Assembly (NCBI GenBank): GCA_964348095.1
Contig: CAYGBK010000015.1
Location: 124,001-188,000 of the forward strand
From: WVXP01 sp964348095
GTDB taxonomy: Bacteria; Desulfobacterota; BSN033; WVXP01
Length of the DNA stretch: 64,000 nucleotides
Direction of reading: 5' to 3'
Shown here: positions 17,968-25,556 of the stretch, piece by piece
Position numbering within the stretch: position 1 is the first letter of the stretch
Layout: each line of letters begins with the position of its first letter
Position numbers and translations under genes: made by a program
The notes under the pieces: generated by a model
Databases searched by the model: none
What the model saw: the letters and a program-made list of their open reading frames with translations, nothing else
What the model was told of the DNA's origin: nothing

Positions 17968-18885
17968 CTATCTTACTGGGAAAAGCCATTTTTTGAAACG
18001 GGGCTTCTTCCCGACACAAATCTCTAGAAAAAGGCTCTGGAGTTTTTTAGTGATAGGTCCTGGAGCGCCTCGAATAACTCTGTCCTCGATCTTCTTGATG
18101 GGTACTATTTTCTCGGTAGTCGAACAAATGAGAAGTTCATCGGCTTTCATCAGGGTCTCGGGTTTCACTCGCTTCTCAGCGGTTTGGATATGAGCCCGTT
18201 CGGCTGCCTCAAGGATCGATTTTCGGGTTACTCCTTGAAGAATGGTTCCAAGGGGTGGCGTTGCCAGGACCCAGTCTTTTACAAAAAAGACTGATTGAAT
18301 GCTCCCTTCAGCGATAAAACCCTCAGTGTCGACCATGATGCCCACGTCGAAACCTCGTTGTTTTGCTTCCTGTTGTGCCATCATTCCGTTGAGATAGTTC
18401 GCTGCAACTTTGGCCTCTATGGGAACGGTCTCGGGATGGAGCTTCCTCCATCTACAGATGCTGGCCGACACGCCTTTGGTGGGCGACAGGGAACGTTCCC
18501 CGAGATCGAGGGCAGGGTCCAAGACCACAATACATATGTCGAGCGTCTTCTGAGCAGCGAGGATGTCAAAGGCAATATCGTGATAATAGCAGACGAGCTT
18601 CACCATCCCCGTTTTCAAATGGTTTGTTTTCACCGTTTCAAGGACAGCGTCCTGAATGGCCTCTTTCGAGAATGGAAGCTTCATGGACAGTATTTCTGCT
18701 GTCCTACAGAGACGGGTGATATGCTCATCGAGGCGGAAAACTGCGGCTCCTTTTTCTGTGTCGTGGAAACTCATGACCTCAAAAATCGCCGATCCACGAG
18801 CCAGGCTGTGAGACATGATGTGAACCGTAGCCTTTTCCCACTCGATAAATTTCCCGTTGAGAAAGACCGTCCTGTCAATCAGCAT
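17968..18885 (-). CDS. Class IV aminotransferase (IlvE / D-amino acid aminotransferase family)
   Basis: 305 residues of fold-type IV PLP enzyme. The N-terminal part VFLNGKFIEWEKATVHIMSHSLARGSAIFE is typical of the family, the PLP-binding lysine is probably in EAKVAANYLNG, and the GFIAEGSIQSVFFV and GVTRKSIL stretches form the phosphate pocket. The members are branched-chain aminotransferase, D-amino acid aminotransferase and aminodeoxychorismate lyase; the KVAANYLNG wording is nearest to IlvE, but the specificity is not fixed by this. Single gene on the minus strand, between the broken dehydrogenase and the sigma-54 regulator gene. Confidence 0.82.
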   Translation of the reverse strand: MLIDRTVFLNGKFIEWEKATVHIMSHSLARGSAIFEVMSFHDTEKGAAVFRLDEHITRLCRTAEILSMKLPFSKEAIQDAVLETVKTNHLKTGMVKLVCYYHDIAFDILAAQKTLDICIVVLDPALDLGERSLSPTKGVSASICRWRKLHPETVPIEAKVAANYLNGMMAQQEAKQRGFDVGIMVDTEGFIAEGSIQSVFFVKDWVLATPPLGTILQGVTRKSILEAAERAHIQTAEKRVKPETLMKADELLICSTTEKIVPIKKIEDRVIRGAPGPITKKLQSLFLEICVGKKPRFKKWLFPVR

Positions 18886-19071
18886 GGCTTTTCCTTTACC
18901 AACTAAATGTGATTAGGCAACAAGATTAAATCAATAAAAGAGAAATGTGAAGCCCCTTGTTGCAGGGTACGACCTTGGGGTAGTGGCGTGGGTTCTGCTG
19001 CGTTTTTGATTGAACCAATCTGGGAGAGTGTCACAGCGGGGCGGACCCCAATTGGAATTCTTCTCCGGGGA

Positions 19072-20448
19072 TCACTTCCCTGCGATATCGTATTTTTGCA
19101 TCTTGTATCGGAGGACCCTTTCGCTAAGTCCAAGGCTTTCGGCAGCCTTGGTCTGAACGCCTCCATGCCTGTCGAGAGCTTTCAGAATGAGGTCCCTTTC
19201 AATATTCGAGAGCATGGCATTTAGCGACTGTTCATCAGTTTCAGGATGGAGTTTGGCCTCTCTTATCTCTTCGCGGACTTGAAAGGGAAGGTCATCCGTC
19301 TCAATGGTATCGCCTCTGCTGACAACAATACTTCTTTCAATTATGTTTTCCAATTCTCTCACATTTCCGGGGTAGTCATATTGAAGTAGTAGATCCCTCA
19401 CCTCTTTTGTAACTTTAGGGACCTTCCTTCGATTCCTCTCGCTGTATTTCTTGAAGAAGTGGTCAACCAATGGCGGAATGTCCTCCCGTCTTTCCCTCAA
19501 GGGCGGCAGAAAAATGGTCACCACATTGAGTCGATAGTAGAGGTCGTCACGAAACGTCTTTTTTTGGAGAGCCTCTTCTAAATTACTATTGGTTGCTGCA
19601 ATAAGCCTGACGTCGATCTTGATGGTCTGATTGCTTCCTAACCGCTCAAACTCCTTTTCCTGAAGTACTCTGAGCAGTTTCATCTGAAGGGATGGTGACA
19701 GATCGCCGATCTCATCCAGGAAAATGCTGCCCCTGTGGGCCTGTTCAAATCGACCGATTCGCCTCTGGACGGCACCAGTGAAGGCCCCTCGTTCGTGACC
19801 AAATAGTTCGCTCTCTAGGAGATTCTCTGGCAAGGCCGTGCAGTTGACTTTGATGAAAGGTTTGCTAGCCCTGGGGCTCGCATAGTGGATTGCGTTGGCA
19901 ATGAGTTCCTTTCCTGTTCCACTCTCACCCCGGATGAGGACGGTGGCCTCGCTGTTGGCGGCTCTTCCGGTTAGGTTTAAGACCTCCTCGATCTTTCCGC
20001 TGGCGTAGACGATCTGATCAAACTGATATCTCTCACGAAGTCTTTCTTTCAGTTCCCTGTTCTCTCGCCGAAGCAGAATCCTTTCAGATACTCTCTCGAT
20101 GAGGAGGAGAATCTCGTCTAAGTCGATCGGTTTGGTGAGGTAGTCTGCTGCGCCTGATTTCATTGACTGAACTGCTGTCTCTACTGTCCCGTAGGCAGTC
20201 ATCATGACAACAGTCAACTCAGGATTGATCTTCTTCAGCTCCTGAAGGGTCTGGAGGCCATTCATATGGGGCATTTTGTAATCCAAGAAGACAAGATCGA
20301 AGGCCTCCCGGCGAACCAAATCCAGGGCTTTTTTCCCCGCGTCCACCGCTGAAACACTGAAACCCTGCTGAAGGAGAAACCCCTCAAGCATTTCCCGTTG
20401 GGATCGTTCATCTTCAACAACGAGAAGTTTTAGATCTTTGGTCGGCAT
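19072..20448 (-). CDS. Sigma-54-dependent response regulator (NtrC/ZraR type)
   Basis: 458 residues in three domains. The receiver (1-120) has the phosphoacceptor Asp56 in FLDYKMP and Lys106 in the LTKP motif. The AAA+ domain has Walker A GESGTGKE (174-181) and GAFTGA (221-226), the loop that contacts sigma-54, plus Walker B IFLDEIGD. The end is a Fis-type helix-turn-helix (GGVQTKAAESLGLSERVLRYKM). It is the last gene of the series ZraP-like, kinase, regulator and lies 167 bases after the kinase. The palindromes and -24/-12 promoter at 23.5-23.75 kb are its most likely targets, so the locus probably regulates itself. Confidence 0.93.
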   Translation of the reverse strand: MPTKDLKLLVVEDERSQREMLEGFLLQQGFSVSAVDAGKKALDLVRREAFDLVFLDYKMPHMNGLQTLQELKKINPELTVVMMTAYGTVETAVQSMKSGAADYLTKPIDLDEILLLIERVSERILLRRENRELKERLRERYQFDQIVYASGKIEEVLNLTGRAANSEATVLIRGESGTGKELIANAIHYASPRASKPFIKVNCTALPENLLESELFGHERGAFTGAVQRRIGRFEQAHRGSIFLDEIGDLSPSLQMKLLRVLQEKEFERLGSNQTIKIDVRLIAATNSNLEEALQKKTFRDDLYYRLNVVTIFLPPLRERREDIPPLVDHFFKKYSERNRRKVPKVTKEVRDLLLQYDYPGNVRELENIIERSIVVSRGDTIETDDLPFQVREEIREAKLHPETDEQSLNAMLSNIERDLILKALDRHGGVQTKAAESLGLSERVLRYKMQKYDIAGK

Positions 20449-20615
20449 AAAGACCCATCTCTAGAAACCTGGCCTATAGGAATTGCAGTTGGCGAGTCGG
20501 GATGACCGATGGCCGTTCTTCGATTCAACGTTTCTCGTCTCCCAAAGGCCATGTCTCGCATCTGGTTTTCCATATCGCAGTCAGAGCCTCTGTCGCGAAT
20601 CTTCACGGTAAACCA

Positions 20616-22352
20616 TCAAGGCCCTCCCACGGGGAGATAAATGGCGATCCTTGTCCCCTTACGGACTTGACTCTCTATCGTTATCTTTCCGCCGTGTTCC
20701 TCGATAACCTTATGAGCAATCGGGAGACCTAGTCCTAGGCCTTTCTCCCGAGTAGTATAGGAGTAGTCGAAAACTTTTTCAATTTCCTCTTTGGGAATCC
20801 CCTTTCCCGTATCTGAGACCGTCACTCTTACCCAGTCCCTTCTCTCGATTTCGGCCCGAATTGCCAACTCCCCTCCTCCTTCCATGGCATAAAGGCCGTT
20901 GGTGACGATATTGATGAGGGCCTGAGTAATCTTGCCTTTATCGATTTTCAAGGGTGGGAGTGTCGGATCGACCTTTAGGTCCATCACAATCGATCGTGTT
21001 TTGAGCTCTTCGGCGAAAAGGACAGCGATGTTGTCGAGGATGTCAGCGAGAGAGACGGAGGCAAGAGCGAGCGTGTAAGGTTTAGAGAAAAGAACGAATT
21101 GATCTACGATCTGGTTCAGCCTGGTTATCTCCTCGCGAATGACTCCCATGAATCGTCCATATTCCTCCTGCTTGGTTTCGTCCCGAGGAAGAAACTCTCT
21201 CTGTAATCGTTGTACGGCCATGCCGATGGCGTTGAGAGGGTTGCGGATTTCATGAGCGAGCCCCGCGCCGAGTTTCCCGATGGCAAGATGTCTTTCGGCA
21301 GCCTGCGCCCTTCCTTCCATCTCTCTCAATCTTCGGAGGTGTCGTTCTTGATTGACGTAAATCAGGGTCACCCCTGCCATGCTGAGTGCCAAAAGCACTG
21401 CAATCGATAAGACAACATTGCTTTTTGAACGGGACAAGACACTTTGAATCTCCTGGGTCGATAGGCCGACCTGGATGACTCCATAGGGTCTTTCCTCAAG
21501 TTTCAGAATCTTAGCGACTTCAAACACTTCCTGCTTGTCCGGCATCAATCGCAGACGCGATTCTGTCCGGACCCCCTCTCCAACAGATTCAAGAACAGAT
21601 GATCCTTCTATGTCGCCTGTACTATCACTCTTTACCTGGGCAACAGGGAGCAAGGAACTGTCAAATACCAATAGGTATAAGACTCCCTCCCCAAAACCCA
21701 TGGTTTCGAGAACCTCCTGGATTGCGAATCTTCGCCTTAGATTCTTCATTTGAAGGTGATCGATACTCACTGCAACAATTCCATCCCGTGCCGTTCTGCG
21801 AATGGCGACCGAGAAGAGATCCCCCTTATCTGGCTGAAGCTTTTTGAAGGGCACGATGACCATGTTTCTAATCCCTTCCACGAGCGGGAGGTATGGAGAG
21901 AGACCCCTCTCGGTGATTTCTGATCGAGAAAGCCCATCGAGGATGTCGATCCTACTGAGACCACTACTCCGGGCCGCATTCTCGAGTTCTTGTGATGAGA
22001 GTGTTTGGAGAGCGGCGTTTTGATCAACCAGCGTTGCGATCTCCAGAAGGTAGTCCACAATGTCGTCTTCGAGAGCAAAGAAATTCCTCGAGGAGGCAAT
22101 ATTAAGAAGATGCGCTCCGGGAACGCTTTCCATCACCTCGATGGTTGAAACCGTATTCTGGATCTGTCTTTCGAGTCCTCGAAGGAGTGTTACCCCTTGA
22201 TTCTCCAGAATATCTCTTAGGCTCTCTTGGGTGCGATTGAGCTCAAACAGACCATTTACGATGAGGACGAGAATGATAAGACAACAGATGAGGATAAGAT
22301 GGAGAGGACCTATGGATATCCAGTGAGATCCTGATTTTGCTTTTGCTGCCAT
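20616..22352 (-). CDS. Membrane sensor histidine kinase (ZraS-like)
   Basis: 578 residues. Membrane segments at about 16-36 and 313-333 enclose a periplasmic sensor of about 275 residues that I cannot assign to a named fold. The cytoplasmic part has the DHp helix with the phosphorylated His367 in GLAHEIRNPLNAIG, then an HATPase domain with N box (INIVTNGLYAM), DTGKGIP and GLGLGLPIAHKV. HAMP is not obvious. It begins 21 bases after the small ZraP-like gene ends, so the two are surely one operon, and is followed by its sigma-54 regulator. The partners suggest sensing of metal or envelope stress; the signal itself is an inference from ZraPSR. Confidence 0.9.
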   Translation of the reverse strand: MAAKAKSGSHWISIGPLHLILICCLIILVLIVNGLFELNRTQESLRDILENQGVTLLRGLERQIQNTVSTIEVMESVPGAHLLNIASSRNFFALEDDIVDYLLEIATLVDQNAALQTLSSQELENAARSSGLSRIDILDGLSRSEITERGLSPYLPLVEGIRNMVIVPFKKLQPDKGDLFSVAIRRTARDGIVAVSIDHLQMKNLRRRFAIQEVLETMGFGEGVLYLLVFDSSLLPVAQVKSDSTGDIEGSSVLESVGEGVRTESRLRLMPDKQEVFEVAKILKLEERPYGVIQVGLSTQEIQSVLSRSKSNVVLSIAVLLALSMAGVTLIYVNQERHLRRLREMEGRAQAAERHLAIGKLGAGLAHEIRNPLNAIGMAVQRLQREFLPRDETKQEEYGRFMGVIREEITRLNQIVDQFVLFSKPYTLALASVSLADILDNIAVLFAEELKTRSIVMDLKVDPTLPPLKIDKGKITQALINIVTNGLYAMEGGGELAIRAEIERRDWVRVTVSDTGKGIPKEEIEKVFDYSYTTREKGLGLGLPIAHKVIEEHGGKITIESQVRKGTRIAIYLPVGGP

Positions 22353-22373
22353 TCTTTTGAACTGCCTGGGGAA

Positions 22374-22871
22374 CTATTCGGGCATCATGCCCATTCCCTG
22401 TTCCTGATTCATCGGACCCATTCCGCGTCCATGGTGCATGCCGTGGCCGAAAGGCATCCCATGACGGGATACCCAAACCTTAAACTGGTCGGGTGTGAGG
22501 ATCTCTCTTACCTCAAGTTGGTAATCGAGAATCCTTTCTTGGATCTGGTTCTCAAGGGCGAAAACTTCCTTCTGTTTCGATCTGATATCAGAACCCTTGG
22601 ATTTGGAGTTGGAGAGAAGCCTTGTAAGCTCGTATCTCTTGTTCAAAAGGTCGTTTCTCAAGGCCGCCATGTCTTTCAAGTAGCGATCCTGAGTGAATTT
22701 CATTTGCTGTATTTGTTTTTTGGTTAGTTGGAGGTCTTCAGGACGCAAAGATCGAGGCGCACGTTCGGTTCTGCCCTCTGGAATGAGCGGCTGTTTCCAT
22801 TGACTCCAGCCGAGGGAACCGTGAAGGAAAAGAAAAGATATCGAGAAGAAAATGGCGAACCCAATCTTCAT
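22374..22871 (-). CDS. Spy/ZraP-like periplasmic protein, His/Met-rich tail
   Basis: 165 residues: a signal peptide (IGFAIFFSISFLFLHGSLGW), then a long helical region with the LTKKQIQQM start of the CpxP/Spy/ZraP family and the closing ILTPDQFKVW. The tail (HGMPFGHGMHHGRGMG ... GMGMMPE) is rich in His and Met and could bind copper, zinc or silver ions. ZraP-family proteins are periplasmic chaperones and metal-binding repressors of their own two-component system. It is the first gene of the operon with the kinase (gap 21 bases). No sigma-54 promoter is seen directly before it, so it is either read through from the upstream ZraP-like gene or has its own weak promoter. Confidence 0.85.
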   Translation of the reverse strand: MKIGFAIFFSISFLFLHGSLGWSQWKQPLIPEGRTERAPRSLRPEDLQLTKKQIQQMKFTQDRYLKDMAALRNDLLNKRYELTRLLSNSKSKGSDIRSKQKEVFALENQIQERILDYQLEVREILTPDQFKVWVSRHGMPFGHGMHHGRGMGPMNQEQGMGMMPE

Positions 22872-22922
22872 GTGCTGCCCTTACATAGCTTGATTACCCC
22901 AACCCAAAGAGAAAAGCAATAG

Positions 22923-22963
22923 GGCCAGGGTCAGTTCTGACCACTGGAGAGCTGACCCTGGCC
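22923..22963 (-). terminator. Strong hairpin after the upstream ZraP-like gene
   Basis: GGCCAGGGTCAG and CTGACCCTGGCC form 12 perfect pairs around a 17-base loop. Read on the minus strand it is followed by CTATTGCTTTTCTCTTT, a broken T-rich tail. It lies between the two ZraP-like genes and would act as a terminator or partial attenuator, lowering read-through into the kinase operon. Confidence 0.6.
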
Positions 22964-22971
22964 TATGCGTC

Positions 22972-23006
22972 AGGCTGCTGCGAAAGCACCTTCAGCAGCC
23001 TTTTTT
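22972..23006 (+). terminator. Hairpin with T6 tail
   Basis: AGGCTGCTG and CAGCAGCCT pair around a 12-base loop and are followed on the plus strand by TTTTTT, the form of an intrinsic terminator. No plus-strand gene leads into it. On the minus strand it lies just after the stop codon of the ZraP-like gene, where the stem may protect the transcript end. Confidence 0.5.
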
Positions 23007-23016
23007 GGGGATGAGA

Positions 23017-23499
23017 CTACAACCCCCACATGTGTCCCCCTCCACGCATGTGGCCGAAACCCATACCACCGCCGTGACCCATGTGATGGTCGTAACCCAT
23101 CGGGCCATGGCCAAAACCCTCCTCAGGAAGAAGTTCCCGAGTGGCAAGTCTGTACTCGAGGGCTTTTTCTCGGAGCTGTTGCTGCAGACTGAATATCTCT
23201 CTTTCCTTTGCCCTGATCTTTTCGGGATCAGTCTTGGGATCTACCCACAGTCCTTGCAATTCGAGTCTCCTCTGATAGATGTTCCGGCGGAGTTCAGAAG
23301 TTTCTTCGTAGAACTTCTGCTCCTGGGCCTCGAGTTTTTCCCGCTGTTCCTTTGGGAGGTTCGAGTAGTCTCGATAACACGATCCAGCATACCCATCGCC
23401 CCTCTTACCCCATGAACCATGAGCAAAGGCCCAGCCACTGGCGAGGACAAGTGCCGTGATTACGGCAACAGTTGAAATTGTGAGTTTCGATTTTCCCAT
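23017..23499 (-). CDS. ZraP-like periplasmic metal-binding protein
   Basis: 160 residues from the ATG at 23499, with AAGGAGG nine bases upstream; the longer reading from 23616 would run through the promoter. A signal peptide (TISTVAVITALVLASGWAFA) is followed by mature HGSWGKRGDGYAGSCYRDYS with one Cys, a helical coiled region (LPKEQREKLEAQEQKFYEET) and a His/Gly/Met-rich tail (YDHHMGHGGGMGFGHMRGGG). This layout matches ZraP, a zinc-binding periplasmic chaperone. A perfect sigma-54 promoter lies 47 bases before the start and palindromic sites further upstream, so it is probably switched on by the adjacent NtrC-type regulator. Confidence 0.87.
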   Translation of the reverse strand: MGKSKLTISTVAVITALVLASGWAFAHGSWGKRGDGYAGSCYRDYSNLPKEQREKLEAQEQKFYEETSELRRNIYQRRLELQGLWVDPKTDPEKIRAKEREIFSLQQQLREKALEYRLATRELLPEEGFGHGPMGYDHHMGHGGGMGFGHMRGGGHMWGL

Positions 23500-23545
23500 C
23501 GTACCAACCTCCTTGTTGAGTTTGAAGCGTTTTGCTATTGGAAAC

Positions 23546-23560
23546 GCAAGGGGTGTGCCA
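23546..23560 (-). promoter_or_regulatory. Sigma-54 (-24/-12) promoter of the ZraP-like gene
   Basis: On the minus strand TGGCAC-ACCCC-TTGC matches the sigma-54 consensus TGGCAC-N5-TTGC without a mismatch. Transcription would begin about 12 bases downstream, giving a leader of about 35 bases up to the ATG at 23499. A sigma-54 activator is encoded in the same locus. Confidence 0.9.
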
Positions 23561-23646
23561 AGAATAAGAACTGTTTCGAGGTATTTGATATTATATAGGT
23601 TTCTAGTTTCGGACAACAGCTGGGGGGGCCTTTGAAATGGGTTTTT

Positions 23647-23662
23647 TCGACAGAATTGTCGA
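23647..23662. promoter_or_regulatory. Activator site 1 (palindrome TCGACA-N4-TGTCGA)
   Basis: A perfect 6-base inverted repeat with a 4-base spacer, about 90 bases upstream of the -24 element: the distance usual for NtrC-type enhancer sites. The same motif recurs twice more within 95 bases. Confidence 0.75.
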
Positions 23663-23717
23663 TAAAAGAAAAGATCTTTTGTTCAATTATTCATAGAGTC
23701 CAATAACTTATGATTTT

Positions 23718-23733
23718 TCGACGGAACTGTGTT
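23718..23733. promoter_or_regulatory. Activator site 2 (imperfect)
   Basis: TCGACG-GAAC-TGTGTT keeps the left half and the 4-base spacing of the palindrome but only TGT of the right half. It directly adjoins site 3, so a second dimer may bind here cooperatively. Confidence 0.5.
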
Positions 23734-23753
23734 TTTCGACATTTTTGTCGAAA
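23734..23753. promoter_or_regulatory. Activator site 3 (palindrome TTTCGACA-N4-TGTCGAAA)
   Basis: A perfect 8-base inverted repeat with a TTTT spacer, the longest of the three sites, about 180 bases upstream of the promoter. From it to the GalT-like start at 24060 no gene is seen; that stretch holds a GGGG-GATG-CTCCCC hairpin near 23925-23940 and presumably the plus-strand promoter. Confidence 0.75.
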
Positions 23754-24059
23754 TGAACCGCCCTTTCTCTTACCTGTCCATCAAAACAGGTCACTCCGCC
23801 CATCCGAAGGGCTTCCTGAGTTTTGAACGCAAGGTTTGTTGAGCATTCTGGTTTATCAGAGAATTTTGAATCTGTAAATGGGACGATCAGATCCCTTCAC
23901 TCCCGCTGATCCTTGTTCCCCTTATTGGGGGATGCTCCCCTAAACATCCCTCAGGCATATGAGCACCCGCAAGGCTGAGGAAACGCATGGGGATCCGTAT
24001 TGATTTTTTGTAGTGTCTAGCGTACAAGATTTAGATCAATTATGAGACAAGGAGGCCCT

Positions 24060-25091
24060 ATGAAAGGTCTGGAGTTCACAGCGATCAAAAAGGAAACCCT
24101 TATACTCGATCCAAAGAACAACATGTCTCGCAAAGCTATCCCGAGTGAGATCCGGAGAGACCCGCTAACTGGAAGGAGCTCACGAATATGTCATTTTATG
24201 GCATTGAAGTGGGAAAAGCCTGATTTCAAGAAACTTGTAAATGGAACGGAAGCATGGTGTCCTTTCTGCCCAGATAAGGTTCTGGAGGTGACCCCCTTCT
24301 TTCCGGAAGAGATACTTTCTGAAGGGCGGCTCATGTCGGATGACATGGTTCTCTTTCCCAACATTGCCCCGTATGACAGCCTCGGCGCGGTCGCCACTAT
24401 GGGGAGCCGTCATTTCATTCCCATGACCGAGATCACTCCAGAGCGGATTGCAAAGGCCTTTGGCCTGTCCATAGAGTTCTTTCGCAAGGTTCACAGCACG
24501 TCCAATCCGGAATCGGTCTATCATCTCATCAATTGGAACTACATGCCTCCCTCGGGGAGCTCTCTCATTCATGCACATTTACAGGTGTTTGCGTGTTCCG
24601 TGGCTCCTAACCTCATGCGGGAGGAATTGGAGGCAGCCCGGACGTACATGGATGCCGACGGGAGCAACTACTGGACCGATCTGATAGCGGCAGAAACCGC
24701 CCAAGGAGAACGTTATCTTGGGGAAATCGGTCGTACGACTTGGCTGACGTCGTATGCCCCTCTTGGCGTGGCTGGAGATGTACTGGCCGTGGTCGACGGT
24801 GCTCGATCCACCCTCGAGCTCACAGCCGATGACCTTTGTGATTTGTCTATGGGACTCACCAAGGCTATGGCAGCCTATGACAGGATGGGGATTTACAGTT
24901 TCAACATGAATCTATTCACCGGTGCTGAGGGGGATGACCATGCCCGGGTCCATCTTCTTTTTTCACCACGGACCTTCTTCAATCAGGCATTAGGGGCGAC
25001 TGACGTTGGAGCAATTAGGAACCTTTACAATGAACCGATTTGCATGGCCTTCCCCGAGGAGATCAATGGGATGCTAAAAGAAGAATTCTGA
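24060..25091 (+). CDS. GalT-like nucleotidyltransferase (HIT superfamily)
   Basis: 343 residues from the ATG at 24060, which has AAGGAGG right upstream; an ATG 18 bases earlier is in frame. It has the two-domain plan of galactose-1-phosphate uridylyltransferase: RRDPLTGRSSRICH near the start, the zinc-type CPFCP motif, and the active-site strand SSLIHAHLQVFA, in which HxHxQ supplies the nucleophilic histidine. Canonical GalT has HPHxQ; Ala in place of Pro and the rather divergent C-terminus (FNMNLFTGAEGDDHARVHLL) leave open a related NDP-sugar or ADP-sugar phosphorylase activity. No other Leloir genes are nearby. Confidence 0.75.
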   Translation: MKGLEFTAIKKETLILDPKNNMSRKAIPSEIRRDPLTGRSSRICHFMALKWEKPDFKKLVNGTEAWCPFCPDKVLEVTPFFPEEILSEGRLMSDDMVLFPNIAPYDSLGAVATMGSRHFIPMTEITPERIAKAFGLSIEFFRKVHSTSNPESVYHLINWNYMPPSGSSLIHAHLQVFACSVAPNLMREELEAARTYMDADGSNYWTDLIAAETAQGERYLGEIGRTTWLTSYAPLGVAGDVLAVVDGARSTLELTADDLCDLSMGLTKAMAAYDRMGIYSFNMNLFTGAEGDDHARVHLLFSPRTFFNQALGATDVGAIRNLYNEPICMAFPEEINGMLKEEF

Positions 25092-25345
25092 TCAACCCCA
25101 AAGGAGCCGGATGTCCCTAGTCAGTATTCAGAATAGAAACTGCGAGGGATGAGCTACCAGAGCATGTTATCCCCCAGTCAAGGCAATTGGTCGTCTTTCA
25201 CACCGTCAATATGGTACAATAGACTCATATTACGGTTCAGGAGAATGGGCCGTTTGGTGGTCATTGTTGGGTTATTCTGAATTCTGACTCCTGACTGCCG
25301 AATTCTGGGTTCCGTCTCCCGACTTCATAAACAGGGAACGAATTC

Positions 25346-25480
25346 ATGGGTGAGATCCTCATATTAGGTATAATTGCTGTAGGATGGTTTGTCCTTAACC
25401 GGTATGTCCTTCCAAAATTCGGAGTTGATACCTGACTCTCTTCGCCTTGCCGTGTCGAGGATCGATACGAGACCGATTGA
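25346..25480 (+). CDS. Candidate small membrane selenoprotein (44 residues)
   Basis: An ATG at 25346 (AGGGAA about ten bases upstream) opens a frame coding one hydrophobic segment, ILILGIIAVGWFVLNRYVL, then PKFGVDT and a TGA at 25433-25435. If the TGA is read as selenocysteine the protein continues LSSPCRVEDRYETD to a second TGA at 25478-25480, placing a Cys five residues after Sec. A stem-loop with bSECIS geometry follows the first TGA, nearly identical in position to that of the proven-looking Sec glutaredoxin in this window. Without recoding it would be a 29-residue membrane peptide. The topology would put the Sec-Cys pair just outside the membrane segment, as in a redox-active anchor. I cannot name the family. 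Confidence 0.5.
25452..25468 (+). promoter_or_regulatory. Possible bacterial SECIS of the small membrane protein
   Basis: GTGTCGA pairs with TCGATAC (seven pairs, one of them G-U) around the loop GGA. The loop begins 24 bases after the UGA at 25433 and starts with G. This fits the SelB-recognised pattern; a chance stem of this length at this place is possible but not very likely. Confidence 0.5.
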
Positions 25481-25556
25481 CCCCCGAATCTGGTGGGGAC
25501 TTCAATCCCACACTGACGGCTCAGGCCTTACCGGCATCGGGGTCACCGGCTGTCAT

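Noticed and set aside
22972..23006. Plus-strand terminator of a missed plus-strand gene
   Set aside because: No plausible plus-strand reading frame ends before it; all coding evidence in 19-23.6 kb is on the minus strand.
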